The position numbers were made by a program, and so were the translations under genes. 64,000 bases of DNA from Amycolatopsis decaplanina DSM 44594 (GTDB taxonomy: Bacteria > Actinomycetota > Actinomycetes > Mycobacteriales > Pseudonocardiaceae), in the NCBI RefSeq assembly GCF_000342005.1, contig NZ_AOHO01000028.1, positions 124,001-188,000 on the forward strand. Direction: 5' to 3'. The notes below the pieces were generated by a model. That model was not told the DNA's origin. It did no database searches and worked only from the letters and a program-made list of their open reading frames with translations. This document shows positions 7,899-16,814 of this stretch, in pieces. Numbering within the stretch: position 1 is the first letter of the stretch; each line of letters begins with the position of its first letter.

Positions 7899-8818
7899 CG
7901 GCCTTCGACCCCGAACTCGCCGGAGCCCTCGAAGGTCTGCCGTCCGGACCACCGCTGGGCGCCGATTCGCTGGCGGGCATCCGGCAGGCGATGGCCGCCG
8001 GGAACCTGACTTGCGCCGAGGCGATCGGTGACCGCGACCTCGTCTGGGAAGACCGCCAGGTACCCGGCACCGACGTGGTCGTCACCGTCGTCAAGCCAAG
8101 GGACGCCGAGGACGCGCCGGGGCTCTACAACATCCACGGCGGCGGCATGGTGCTGGACAACCGGTTCGCCGACCTGCCGCGGATGGTCGCGCTGGTCGAG
8201 GAGTTCGGCTTCGTCGCGGTGACCGTGGACTACCGGCTCGCCCCCGAACACCCGCATCCGGCACCGATCGAAGACTGCTACGCGGGCCTGACCTGGATGG
8301 TCGAGCACGCGGCCGAGCTCGGCTTCGATCCCGGCAGGCTGATCGTCGGCGGCGGCAGCGCGGGCGGCGGACTCAGCGCGGGAATCGCCCTGCTGGCCAG
8401 GGATCGCGGCGGACCGGCGCTGGCAGGTCAGCTCCTGCTGTGCCCGATGATCGACAGCCGCAACGACTCCGCGTCCACAGTGGAATTCGCGGAACGCGGC
8501 GTGTGGGGACGGGAAGCCAACGAGTTCGGCTGGCGATCCCTCCTGAATGGACAGACCTCGCCGTACGCGGTCCCGGCGACCGCGGCCGATCTCACCGGGC
8601 TCCCGCCCGCCTTCATCGAGGTCGGCGCGGCCGAGATCTTTCGCGACGAGGACGTCGACTACGCGCGGCGTCTCTGGCAGGCGGGTGTGCCCACCGAACT
8701 GCACGTCTGGGCGGGTGCCTACCACGGTTTCGACCGGATCGCCCCGGACAGCGAGGTGACCCGGGCCGCGCTAGCCGCCCGGGCCTCCTGGCTGCGCCGC
8801 ACTATCGGCCGAGCATGA
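7895..8818 (+). CDS. alpha/beta hydrolase, hormone-sensitive-lipase-like esterase
   Basis: Carboxylesterase-type hydrolase of the HSL/acetyl-esterase group, 307 residues. It has the oxyanion motif HGGG (81-84), DYRLAPEHPHPAP (112-124), the nucleophile motif GGGSAGG with Ser155, and late Asp (RDEDVDYA) and His (AYHGFD). The start is GTG 7895, overlapping the stop of the reductase by four bases, with GGAGGGA upstream. It probably removes an ester group from the substrate handled by the neighbouring dehydrogenases; this is inference. The 3' end overlaps the convergent GMC gene by 17 bases. Confidence 0.88.
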   Translation: MTAFDPELAGALEGLPSGPPLGADSLAGIRQAMAAGNLTCAEAIGDRDLVWEDRQVPGTDVVVTVVKPRDAEDAPGLYNIHGGGMVLDNRFADLPRMVALVEEFGFVAVTVDYRLAPEHPHPAPIEDCYAGLTWMVEHAAELGFDPGRLIVGGGSAGGGLSAGIALLARDRGGPALAGQLLLCPMIDSRNDSASTVEFAERGVWGREANEFGWRSLLNGQTSPYAVPATAADLTGLPPAFIEVGAAEIFRDEDVDYARRLWQAGVPTELHVWAGAYHGFDRIAPDSEVTRAALAARASWLRRTIGRA

Positions 8819-10247
8819 ACCGGGCGGCCTGCTCACCGACCAGCACCGCCGGCGCGTTGGTGTTGCCCGTGGTCACCCGCGGCAGCACCGACGCGTCGGC
8901 GATCCGGAGGCCGCTGATCCCGTGCACGGCGAGTTCCGGGTCGACCACGGACTCCGGGCCGGTGCCCATCCGGCAGGTCCCGACCTGGTGGTGGTACGTG
9001 ATCGCGGTCCGCCGGACGTACTCGCGGACATCGGCCTCCGGCCCCGGATACAGCTCGCGGGCGCCCCACTCCCGCGCCAGCGCGGACGCGCGGCCGATCT
9101 CCCGGCACTGCTCCACCGACGCGACCAAGCTCTCGAAGTCGGCCGGGTCCTCCAGCGCGGCGAGATCGATCAGCGGTTCGTCGAGCGGGCTCGGCCCCGA
9201 AAGCCGGAGGCTGCCCCGGCTCCGCGGCGAGACCATGCCCGCCATCAGCGAGAACCCGGTTTCCGGCCCACTCATCCACGACTCGTACATGGGCACGCTG
9301 AAGTGGATCGGCTGGGTGTCGGGCACCGGCAGGCCGGGACGGCTGCGCCAGAACAGATGGGTCTGCGTGACCGAGCGGCCGGGCGCGGGCGGGTCGACCC
9401 GACGGCGATCGGTCGCGAAGATGACCGGCGAGAGCAGGTGGTCGTGCAGGTTCTTCCCGACGCCCCGCAGGTCCGCGACGACGTCGATGCCGTGCGCTTC
9501 CAGTTCGCCGGCCGGCCCGACACCGCTGCGCAGCAGGATCGCCGGTGACGCCAGCGTGCCGGCCGCGAGCACGACCTCGTCGGCGAAGACCTTGCGCAGT
9601 TCGCCGTCGACCTCGGCCAGCACGCCGGTCACCTTGTCGCCCTCGACGAGCAGCCGGTGGACGAGCGCTCCCGTGTGGACGGTCATCCGTTCGGCGGCGG
9701 GCTGCCCATAGGCGAGCCAGGTGTTGAGCCGTTTGCCGTCGCGCGTGGTGACACGTTGCACCGAAACGCCGTCGAGCTCGTCGCCGTTGTAGTCCGGATT
9801 GAACGGCAGGCCGATCTGCACGGCCGCGTCCACAATGGACTGCTGGATCGGGTGCAACGGCTCGTTCGGCACGACGTCGAGCAGATCCTTCTCGATCCGT
9901 TCGAACACCGGGCGCACGTCGTCCCATCGCCAGCCGGGCAGGTCCCAGCCGTCGTAGTCGGCCGGGGCGCCGCGCACCCAGATCATCGCGTTGAGCGAAT
10001 GCGACCCGCCGAGCACCTTGCCGCGCGGCAGATGCAGCCGCCGGTTCGCCGCGTGCGGCTGCGGCACGGTGTAGTAGTCCCAGTCCTCCGGCCCGTGCCA
10101 CAGTTCTCCGGCCCGCGAAGGGTCGTGAATGGCCGGATTGGTGTCCGGCCCGCCCGCTTCGAGCAAGGTGACCCACGCCCCGGAGTCGGCCAGTCTCCTG
10201 GCGACCACCGAACCGGCCGAACCCGCTCCCACCACGATGACGTCCAT
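8802..10247 (-). CDS. GMC-family FAD oxidoreductase
   Basis: Choline-dehydrogenase-like flavoprotein, 481 residues, oxidising an alcohol to an aldehyde or ketone. The FAD motif VVGAGSAGS starts at residue 5, followed by GGSHSLNAMIWVRG of the GMC signature. The C-terminal active site has the YHHQVGTCRMG motif and the TTGNTNAP segment that carries the Asn. The start is ATG 10247, preceded by a GGGGG ribosome site; the longer frame to 10361 has no support because the Rossmann motif would then begin near residue 43. It faces away from the aldehyde dehydrogenase gene, which would use its likely product. Confidence 0.9.
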   Translation of the reverse strand: MDVIVVGAGSAGSVVARRLADSGAWVTLLEAGGPDTNPAIHDPSRAGELWHGPEDWDYYTVPQPHAANRRLHLPRGKVLGGSHSLNAMIWVRGAPADYDGWDLPGWRWDDVRPVFERIEKDLLDVVPNEPLHPIQQSIVDAAVQIGLPFNPDYNGDELDGVSVQRVTTRDGKRLNTWLAYGQPAAERMTVHTGALVHRLLVEGDKVTGVLAEVDGELRKVFADEVVLAAGTLASPAILLRSGVGPAGELEAHGIDVVADLRGVGKNLHDHLLSPVIFATDRRRVDPPAPGRSVTQTHLFWRSRPGLPVPDTQPIHFSVPMYESWMSGPETGFSLMAGMVSPRSRGSLRLSGPSPLDEPLIDLAALEDPADFESLVASVEQCREIGRASALAREWGARELYPGPEADVREYVRRTAITYHHQVGTCRMGTGPESVVDPELAVHGISGLRIADASVLPRVTTGNTNAPAVLVGEQAARFMLGR

Positions 10248-10385
10248 GTCCCCCAGCCTCGCAAGGCTCGAGGACGTCCGGCGGATTCGGTTCGCTGGCC
10301 GACAATCGGCGTGCCCTGGCGGGCAAGACCGGAAGCCTCGTGGCGCCCGATACTCGGTCACACACCGGTCGAGGAGGAGCTAGCC

Positions 10386-11819
10386 ATGGCCACACGCCTG
10401 TTCATCGACGGACAGTGGACCGCCGCGGGAGGCGGGTCCCTGCCGACGTACGATCCGGCCACCGGCCAGGTGATCGAGGAGGTCGGCACCGCGTCGGCCG
10501 CCGATGTCGACGCCGCAGTCGGTGCCGCACGGAAGGCACTGAACGACCCCGCCTGGGCGGGGCTGCTGCCGGTCCAGCGGGCCGCGTTGCTGTTCAAGCT
10601 GGCGTCGCTGGTCGACGAGCACCATGAGGAGCTGGCCGCGCTCGAGACACGCGACCAGGGCCAGCCGATCGGCATCTCCCGCCAGGTCAGCGTCACCGGC
10701 GCGGCCGAGCACCTGCGCTATTTCGCGGGCTGGGTGACCAAGATCCAGGGCACCACCAACCCGGTGTCCTTCCCGGACACGCTGCACTACACCCGCCGCG
10801 AGCCGGTCGGGGTGAACGCGCTGATCACGCCGTGGAACTTCCCGCTGATGATCCTGGTGTGGAAGCTCGCGCCCGCGCTGGCCACCGGCAACACCGTGGT
10901 GATCAAGCCCAGCGAGGTCACGCCGCTGACCAGCATCCGGCTGGTCGAGCTGGTGGAAGAGGCCGGGTTCCCGCCGGGTGTGGTCAACCTGGTCACCGGC
11001 GACGGCGCGGTGGGCGCGCTCCTGAGCGGGCACGGCGACGTCGACCACCTGTCCTACACCGGGTCGACCGCGGTCGGGAAGCTGATCACGGCGGCCAGCG
11101 CGGAGTCGAACCTCAAACGGCTCACCCTCGAACTCGGCGGCAAGGCGCCCAGCATCATCGCCGGGGACGCCGACATCGACGCCGCCGTCGCGGGCAACCT
11201 CGCGGGCGCGACGCTGAACACCGGGCAGGTCTGTGCCGCGTACACGCGGTTCTTCGTGGACCGCAAACGCGAACAGGAGTTCGTCGCGAAACTGGCAGCC
11301 GGGCTGGAGGGCCTCAAGCTCGGGCCGGGACTGGACGAGTCCACCCAGCTCGGTCCTCTCGTGTCCGCGAAACACCGCGAGCACGTGGACTTCCTCGTCT
11401 CGACCGGTCGCGAACAGGGCGCGGACCTCGTCACCGGCGGTCAGACCGTCGACGGCGACGGCTATTTCTACCAGCCGACGCTGTTCGCCGGGGTCGCCGA
11501 CGACATGACGATCATGCGCGAGGAGATCTTCGGGCCGGTCCTCGCCGTCACCGCCTACGACGATCCGGACGAACTACTGGCCCGCGCGAACGACACCGAG
11601 TACGGCCTCGCGGCCACCGTGTGGACCCGCGATCTGGGTGTCGCGCAGCGGTTCGCCAACGGCATCCGGGCGGGCGCGGTGTTCGTCAACATGCCGCCGA
11701 TCCCCGACATGGCCGCCCCGTGGGGCGGATACAAGGCCTCAGGCTGGGGCCGCGAGATGGGGCCGTGGGCGATCGACGCGTACACGGAGATCAAATCAGT
11801 CTGGCTGCACTACTCGTGA
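10386..11819 (+). CDS. aldehyde dehydrogenase
   Basis: NAD(P)-dependent aldehyde dehydrogenase, 477 residues, oxidising an aldehyde to the acid. It has the cofactor and active-site signatures: TPWNFPLMI (PWN, near residue 146), the general-base Glu in LTLELGGKAP, the catalytic Cys in NTGQVCAAYTR, and EEIFGPVL. The start is ATG 10386 behind GGAGGAG. It overlaps the GntR regulator by four bases (GTGA), which couples enzyme and regulator. With the GMC oxidoreductase and alcohol dehydrogenase it would form an alcohol-aldehyde-acid route; the substrate is unknown. Confidence 0.93.
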   Translation: MATRLFIDGQWTAAGGGSLPTYDPATGQVIEEVGTASAADVDAAVGAARKALNDPAWAGLLPVQRAALLFKLASLVDEHHEELAALETRDQGQPIGISRQVSVTGAAEHLRYFAGWVTKIQGTTNPVSFPDTLHYTRREPVGVNALITPWNFPLMILVWKLAPALATGNTVVIKPSEVTPLTSIRLVELVEEAGFPPGVVNLVTGDGAVGALLSGHGDVDHLSYTGSTAVGKLITAASAESNLKRLTLELGGKAPSIIAGDADIDAAVAGNLAGATLNTGQVCAAYTRFFVDRKREQEFVAKLAAGLEGLKLGPGLDESTQLGPLVSAKHREHVDFLVSTGREQGADLVTGGQTVDGDGYFYQPTLFAGVADDMTIMREEIFGPVLAVTAYDDPDELLARANDTEYGLAATVWTRDLGVAQRFANGIRAGAVFVNMPPIPDMAAPWGGYKASGWGREMGPWAIDAYTEIKSVWLHYS

Positions 11820-12487
11820 CCACCGGGGACGCGGTGAACTCGACCGCGATGAGCAAGTCGCAGATCGCCTACCACTGGATCAAGGCGAGGATCGACGACG
11901 GCACCTTCTCTCCCGGCTACCGCCTCGTGTTCGGGCAGATCGCACACGAACTCGGGGTCAGCACCGTGCCCGTGCGCGAGGCGGTCCGGCGGCTGGAGGC
12001 CGAGGGACTGGTGACCTACGAGCACAACATCGGCGCGCAGGTCGCGATGGCCGACGAGAGCGACTACCAGCACACCATGCAGACGCTCGCGCTGGTCGAG
12101 GGTTACGCCGCCGCGCTGGCGGCGCCGTCCCTGCCCGGCGAGGCACTCGACGAGGCCAAGGGACTCAACGCGGAACTGACCGCGTGCCTGGACAACTTCG
12201 AGCCGTCGCGGTTCACCGCGCTGAACCGCGACTTCCACCGCGTCCTGTTCGGCACCTGCCCCAATCCGCAGGTGCTCGATCTGGTCAATCGCGGCTGGAA
12301 CCGGCTGGCCGGATTGCGCACGTCGACGTTCAGCTTCGTTCCCGGCCGCGCGCACGAATCCGTGCAGGAGCACCAGAAGATCCTCGACCTGTTCGACCGG
12401 AACGCGCCGGCCGGGGAGATCGAACTGGCCGTGCGCGAGCACCGGCTGACCACCTTGGAGACCTTCCTGGCCTGGCGGCACCCCTAG
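11816..12487 (+). CDS. GntR-family transcriptional regulator
   Basis: About 223 residues. It carries an N-terminal winged helix-turn-helix (SQIAYHWIKARIDDGTFSPG, then LGVSTVPVREAVRRLEAEGLV) and a C-terminal all-helical FCD-type effector domain with possible metal/ligand His residues (NRDFHRVLFG, ESVQEHQKIL, VREHRLTTL). This layout is of the FadR/VanR subgroup, often repressors released by an acid or sugar acid. The GTG 11816 start overlaps the aldehyde dehydrogenase stop; ATG 11849 is an alternative. It is the only regulator inside the cluster, so it is the best candidate for binding the paired sites at 3725-3743 and 5805-5823 (inference). The end overlaps the next gene by four bases. Confidence 0.88.
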   Translation: MTTGDAVNSTAMSKSQIAYHWIKARIDDGTFSPGYRLVFGQIAHELGVSTVPVREAVRRLEAEGLVTYEHNIGAQVAMADESDYQHTMQTLALVEGYAAALAAPSLPGEALDEAKGLNAELTACLDNFEPSRFTALNRDFHRVLFGTCPNPQVLDLVNRGWNRLAGLRTSTFSFVPGRAHESVQEHQKILDLFDRNAPAGEIELAVREHRLTTLETFLAWRHP

Positions 12488-13377
12488 GCCGGGATGGCCT
12501 CCGGTGGCGGGAAGGCGTAGAAGCGCACCGAGAGTTCCTTCTCTCCCGCTGCCGGACGCCGGCGGCGTCGGCAGTACCGCGTGATCAGCTCGCGGTACTC
12601 CGCGTCCAGTTCTCGGAATTCCTCTTCGGTCAACCGCGTCGAGGTCCGCTGCGCCGTCGACCACGGGCCGAACTCGTCGCGGTGCGCCGCGGCCCAGGAC
12701 AGCAGGGCGACCTCGTTCGCGTACTTCGCGTCGAGGAACGCGGTGACCCGCTCCCGGTCCGCGCCGTCGTAGTCGTCCGGCTTCGGCTCCCGTAGATCCT
12801 GCGGGATGGCGATCCACGTCCCTTTCCGGTCGCGGCGGACGAAACCGTTGTCCTGCAGGGTTTTCAGGCATTCGATGACTTCGGCTCGCCCCAGTCCCGT
12901 TCGGCGCGCGATCTCTTCCGTGCCGGCGGGAAGCTCCCGCGTCACCCGCTGGTATCGCGGATCCTCCCGCATCGCGATGTCCCGCAAGGTGACCGATCGC
13001 CGTGGCAGCGCGTCGCCCAACAGCCGCCGCGCGGCGAAGGCCAGCACCACGGCGACCGGGATCTCGACGAAGACGGCGAGCGCGACACTGGTCCACCGCT
13101 CGGGCGACGTCCAGCCGAGCATGACGTCGAACCACGCGTCGCAGCACAGCATCGCGGCCGTGGCCGACAGCAGTGGCACGGCCGCCCGGCGGCGGCGCGT
13201 CCCCAGCCACGCCCCGGCCGCGAAGCAGAACAGGAGTGCGACGTCGAATCCGACCCAGGCCGCGCGCCACTGGCCGGTGTCGTACCGGTCGGGCAGCGTG
13301 TGCGCGAGGTAGACGGTCCAGGGCACGAGCAGGACCGCCGCGCCGGCGAGCACCGTCAGCAGTATGCGTCGGATCAT
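12484..13377 (-). CDS. membrane protein with C-terminal winged helix-turn-helix
   Basis: 297 residues. The first half holds about four hydrophobic helices (RILLTVLAGAAVLLVPW; AAWVGFDVALLFCFAAGAW; LLSATAAMLCCDAW; VALAVFVEIPVAVVLAFAA). The second half resembles a winged helix (RELPAGTEEIARRTGLGRAEVIECLKTL is its core, ending NGFVRRDRKGTW). A charged tail follows. It looks like a membrane-anchored regulator that could sense an envelope or membrane signal directly, but no function is assigned. ATG 13377 is chosen; GTG 13383 is possible and neither has a strong ribosome site. The 3' end overlaps the GntR gene by four bases. Confidence 0.65.
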   Translation of the reverse strand: MIRRILLTVLAGAAVLLVPWTVYLAHTLPDRYDTGQWRAAWVGFDVALLFCFAAGAWLGTRRRRAAVPLLSATAAMLCCDAWFDVMLGWTSPERWTSVALAVFVEIPVAVVLAFAARRLLGDALPRRSVTLRDIAMREDPRYQRVTRELPAGTEEIARRTGLGRAEVIECLKTLQDNGFVRRDRKGTWIAIPQDLREPKPDDYDGADRERVTAFLDAKYANEVALLSWAAAHRDEFGPWSTAQRTSTRLTEEEFRELDAEYRELITRYCRRRRRPAAGEKELSVRFYAFPPPEAIPA

Positions 13378-13453
13378 GATCACGACGCTAGAAGCGGGCG
13401 GCGGCCAGGACATCCGGGATTCTCCCTGGTCCGGGCTCAGGGTCACCTTCCGC

Positions 13454-13480
13454 CTCGTGAGTGGTGAGGACGGTAGGACG
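13454..13480. repeat. degenerate half-copy of the CTCGTGAG palindrome
   Basis: Reads CTCGTGAGTGGTGAGGACGG, close to one arm of the palindrome at 28637-28682 (TGGTAAGG becomes TGGTGAGG), but the second arm is lost. Another short inverted repeat (GGACGTTGAGTGTCC, about 13477-13491) follows. This is intergenic DNA upstream of the membrane regulator gene. Confidence 0.6.
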
Positions 13481-13536
13481 TTGAGTGTCCCGAATCTTCC
13501 GTTGATCATGGTCCGGGACGGGGTCACCTCGCGTCT

Positions 13537-13575
13537 ATGAAGGAATCGGGACGTTGAGCGTCCTGATTCCTTCAT
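13537..13575. terminator. strong hairpin, 17-bp stem and 5-base loop
   Basis: ATGAAGGAATC... pairs with ...GATTCCTTCAT around the loop TTGAG, with one G-T type mismatch. It has no run of T, as is usual for actinomycete terminators. It lies exactly where the coding sense of the metalloprotease remnant begins, so it may mark a deletion end. Confidence 0.6.
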
Positions 13576-14056
13576 CAACGATCCCGGTACCCGCTTCTGG
13601 CCGTATCCGGAGAATCTGGCACGGCTGGAGGCCACGGCGGTCCACGAGCTGACCCACAACCTGCGCTACAGCCCGGGAGGGGTGATCTGGGACCCGGCGA
13701 CGGTCACGGTCGGCGAGCAGATCGTGTCCGAGGGCCTGGCCGACGCGTTCGCCCGTCAGTTGTACGGCGACGAACTCGGCTACGCCCGCGTCGGTGTGCC
13801 GCACCTGCACGACGACGCGGTGTTCGCGAAGGTCGTCTCCGGGCTGGAGATCACCGGCATGCAGAACTTCACGGCGTGGGTGCACGGCGACGAGACCGCC
13901 GCCCGCTACGGCGGCACTCCCGTCGGCCTTCCGACCGGCGCCGTGTACGCGGTCGGCAACCGTCTCGTCGACGCCTATCTGGCCGCGACGGGCCGGACCG
14001 CCGCGGAGGCCCTGCTGGTGGACCGCCGCGACGTCATCGACACCGCCCTCACCTAG
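13562..14056 (+). pseudogene. N-terminally truncated DUF2268-type zinc metalloprotease
   Basis: In this frame sense begins at about 13562 and shows VHELTHN, a HExxH zinc-protease motif, followed by VGEQIVSEGLADAFARQLYG, where the Glu in SEGLAD is a likely third ligand. This matches the DUF2268/YjaZ group. An in-frame TGA lies at 13538, and the only start codon after it is GTG 13682, which falls behind the HExxH motif, so a protein made from it would lack the active site. The first half of the gene is missing and its place is taken by the intergenic hairpin. The 3' part is intact and ends next to the anchored-protein gene (4-base overlap). Confidence 0.7.
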
Positions 14057-15675
14057 GTCTCGCGCCGCCTCGACCGGATCGTGAACGCCACCAGCGCGCC
14101 ACCGAGAAGCAGCAGGAACAGGCCGGGGGCCAGCAGGCCTCGGACCTCGCTGCCGGTCGAGGCCAGCGGGCCGCCGTCGGACGGCCCGCCGCCCGGCGTG
14201 GTCGCCCCGGGCTGCCCCGGCGTGGTGCTCACCGTGACCCCGGGCCCTGGGGTCGTGCTCGAGGTGCTGCTGGTGGTGGTCGGGGACGTGCTGCCGGACG
14301 AGGTGCTGCCCGAGCTCGACGACGTGGTGGCACTACTGCTCGTCGGACTCGACGACGTGGCGCTGCCGGAGGAACTGCTCGACGTCGAGCTGGTGCTCGT
14401 CTGACTCGACGACGTCGTGGTCGAGGTCGGCGTCGTCGACGTGGAAGTGACCGACGTGGAAGTCGTCGAAGTCGGGCTGGTCGACGTAGAGCTGGTCGTG
14501 GTCGAACTGCTGCTCGTGGTGCTGCTGCTCGTGGTGGTCGAACTGCTGCTCGTCGAGGTCGGGCTCGTGGAGCTCGAAGAAGATGACGACGAAGAAGTGG
14601 AGCTGCTCGGTGTCATGGTCGGTGTGCTGCCGCATTCGGGCAGATCCCCGTTGAACGGGTAGGCGTGGAACTCCTGCCCGCCACCGCCGGTGGCCTCCGA
14701 GGTGTGCACCAGCGAGCCCGTCGTGAAGAAGCGGCCGTTCATCCCGGACGCGGTGACGGTCGCGGTGCTCCCCGGCTCGCCGATCAGCACACTCCCCTGG
14801 AACTGGGCGCCACCGGCGATCTTCACCTGCGTGGCATCCGGGAAGTTCCACAGCAGCCGTTCGCGCAGTTTGTTCAGCGGGTCTTGGTCGTTCAGGTCGC
14901 CGGTGTAGGTGTTGATCGTCCGGGCGGCGCCCACCATGTTGACCAGGATCGTCGCCCCCGCCGGGATGCCCTCGAACTCGATCCCCTGCATGCCGCCGGT
15001 GCCGCCGGTCAGGTCGAAGTCCACGGTGAACACCTGCAACGCGGATTTCCCGTCCCCGGTGAACAGGGTGCGGTATCCCTGGTTGACCGCCATGCCCGTG
15101 GCCGGCCGCGGTGTGGTGCCTTCCCGCGCGTAGCACTTGCTCGCGACCCGAAGATCCTCGCGCAGGCCCACATAGGGTTTCGCCGCGTCGGGGTCTCTTT
15201 CGAGCTTGCCGGTCACCGTCCCGGTGACGGTTCCCGCGTGCCGGACGACACCGCCGTCAGCGAGCAGCCGCTGGTCCGCCGCGACGCTGATATCGCCGCC
15301 GGTGGTCAGGAAGTCGGCGCCGTCCGGCGGCGGAACGCGGGATCCGACACCGGCGATGCCGACGTTGTAGATGGCGGACGCGCCCGCTCGTTTCGCCATG
15401 TCGAAATCACCGAGGACGACGACTCGTCCTTCGGCTTCCGCCGCCGCTTCCCGTACCTGGAATTCGCCGCCGACGTAGACGTTGATGCCGTTGTCCCGGC
15501 CGGCGTAGTCCTGGTTGTTCACCGGCGGGTACTTGCCGGGGCACGCCGATCCGACGCACGGACCCAGTCCGCCCGGGAGCGGGGCGGCGACCGCGCCGTC
15601 GGTGACCACGAGTGCCGCCACGCACACCGCGGCGGCGGCACCGGCGGAAAGAGAGGCGAAACGCCTTGCACGCAT
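14053..15675 (-). CDS. choice-of-anchor A family surface protein with LAxTG sorting signal
   Basis: 540 residues, exported and probably wall-anchored. The N-terminus [20 protein letters not shown] is a signal peptide. Residues about 45-350 form the choice-of-anchor A domain ([64 protein letters not shown]). Then comes a linker of roughly 120 residues made almost only of Ser and Thr with a few Pro and Gly, followed by the LASTG motif, a hydrophobic helix ([15 protein letters not shown]) and RSRRRET. LAxTG is the motif of class E sortases in high-GC Gram-positives. ATG 15675 is chosen because the signal peptide starts there. Function of the fold is unknown; adhesion or matrix roles are guesses. 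Confidence 0.85.
   Translation of the reverse strand: MRARRFASLSAGAAAAVCVAALVVTDGAVAAPLPGGLGPCVGSACPGKYPPVNNQDYAGRDNGINVYVGGEFQVREAAAEAEGRVVVLGDFDMAKRAGASAIYNVGIAGVGSRVPPPDGADFLTTGGDISVAADQRLLADGGVVRHAGTVTGTVTGKLERDPDAAKPYVGLREDLRVASKCYAREGTTPRPATGMAVNQGYRTLFTGDGKSALQVFTVDFDLTGGTGGMQGIEFEGIPAGATILVNMVGAARTINTYTGDLNDQDPLNKLRERLLWNFPDATQVKIAGGAQFQGSVLIGEPGSTATVTASGMNGRFFTTGSLVHTSEATGGGGQEFHAYPFNGDLPECGSTPTMTPSSSTSSSSSSSSSTSPTSTSSSSTTTSSSTTSSSSTTTSSTSTSPTSTTSTSVTSTSTTPTSTTTSSSQTSTSSTSSSSSGSATSSSPTSSSATTSSSSGSTSSGSTSPTTTSSTSSTTPGPGVTVSTTPGQPGATTPGGGPSDGGPLASTGSEVRGLLAPGLFLLLLGGALVAFTIRSRRRET
14230..14620. repeat. low-complexity Ser/Thr-coding tract
   Basis: Codes the Ser/Thr-rich linker of the anchored protein. 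The plus strand is dominated by GTGGTCG-, CTCGTCG- and GACGTGG-like short words. It is irregular, without a fixed unit, and is expected to vary in length between strains. Confidence 0.75.
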
Positions 15676-15851
15676 GGGGCGATTCTTGTGCCCTTCGACC
15701 GGATGAACACAATCGGAATCCGGAAATACCCCCGACCGGGCGAGGTCCCTCACCCGGCCCGTTCCTGGGCGTCCAGTGTTATCCAGTCGGCGAAATTCCA
15801 GGTGGACGGCGAAAACCATAGAGTCGGGCCCGACGATGGGAGGTTCGCCAC

Positions 15852-16814
15852 ATGACGGACACCGAAGTGGGCCGTCGCACCGGTTCGGTGGAACTGCTCG
15901 CGGGCCTTCTCGTTCTCTTTCTGCTCGTGCGAGGTCCGCTCGACGACGTCCTCGGGACGCCGATGGTGCAGACCTGGACGACGATCTTCGTTTCGATAGT
16001 GCTCCAGGCCGTTCCGTTCCTCGTCTTCGGTGTGACCCTTTCCGCGGCGATCGCGGTCTTCGTCCCGCGACATTTCTTCGCGAAAGCCCTTCCGAAACAT
16101 CCGGCTCTCGCGGTTCCGGCGGCCGCGGCGACCGGAATGGTGCTGCCGGGTTGCGAATGCGGTTCGGTCCCGGTCGCCGGCGCTCTGGTGCGCAAGGGTG
16201 TCACCCCGGCCGCGGCGCTGGCGTTCCTGCTCGCCGCCCCCGCCCTCAACCCGGTCGTGCTGGCCGCGACGGCGATCGCGTTCCCGGATCAGCCGTCGAT
16301 GGTCCTCGCCAGGGCGGCGGCCGGTCTCGCCGCCTCGGTCGTGATGGGCTGGCTGTGGCTCGGGCTCGGCCGGGCCGAGTGGATCAAGCTGCCCGACCAC
16401 ATCCACGGTGACACGCGCTGGCGGGCGTTCGCCGGCGCGGCGGGTCACGACCTGATGCACGCGGGCGGGTTCCTGGTCGTCGGAGCCATGGCGGCCGCGA
16501 CACTCGACGTCCTGATCCCGGACCGCTGGCTCCAGGCCGTCGCGGACAACCCGGTGCTCGGCGTCCTCGCGCTGTCGCTGCTGGCGGTCCTGTTGTCGAT
16601 CTGCAGCGAAGCGGACGCCTTCGTCGCCGCGTCGCTGACCCAGTTCTCGCTCACCGCCCGCCTGACGTTCCTGGTGGTCGGGCCGATGGTCGACCTGAAA
16701 CTGTTCGCCATGCAGGCCGGAACCTTCGGCAGGCGGTTCGCCGCCCGGTTCGCGCCCGCCACGTTCGTGGTGGCGCTCACCTGCGCGGCCGTGACCGGGA
16801 CGGTGCTCTGGTGA
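15852..16814 (+). CDS. membrane permease, UPF0718/DUF318 (YcgR-like)
   Basis: Integral membrane protein of 320 residues with about eight hydrophobic helices in two groups. The motif [19 protein letters not shown] (near residue 100) and the later [14 protein letters not shown] with [14 protein letters not shown] are hallmarks of this permease family (B. subtilis YcgR and relatives). Its cargo is not settled; links to metals and thiol-type ligands have been proposed for relatives. GGGAGG lies seven bases before the ATG. The last four bases overlap the next gene, with which it forms a conserved pair. Confidence 0.85.
   Translation: MTDTEVGRRTGSVELLAGLLVLFLLVRGPLDDVLGTPMVQTWTTIFVSIVLQAVPFLVFGVTLSAAIAVFVPRHFFAKALPKHPALAVPAAAATGMVLPGCECGSVPVAGALVRKGVTPAAALAFLLAAPALNPVVLAATAIAFPDQPSMVLARAAAGLAASVVMGWLWLGLGRAEWIKLPDHIHGDTRWRAFAGAAGHDLMHAGGFLVVGAMAAATLDVLIPDRWLQAVADNPVLGVLALSLLAVLLSICSEADAFVAASLTQFSLTARLTFLVVGPMVDLKLFAMQAGTFGRRFAARFAPATFVVALTCAAVTGTVLW

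Noticed and set aside
9657..10385. Extension of the aldehyde dehydrogenase frame 243 codons upstream
   Set aside because: It runs antisense through the GMC oxidoreductase gene, and the dehydrogenase fold begins at ATG 10386 behind a strong ribosome site.
10832..11815. Upstream extension of the GntR regulator frame through the aldehyde dehydrogenase gene
   Set aside because: The extra sense is low-complexity Arg-rich shadow sequence; the regulator family starts near 11816.
14230..14620. Repeat-rich stretch considered as a CRISPR array or tandem repeat
   Set aside because: Units are irregular and short with no spacers; it is the Ser/Thr linker of the anchored protein.
15676..15851. Possible zinc-repressor (Zur) box before the YcgR/YcgQ-like pair
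   Set aside because: No convincing inverted repeat of the Zur type was found; only loosely AT-rich words are present.
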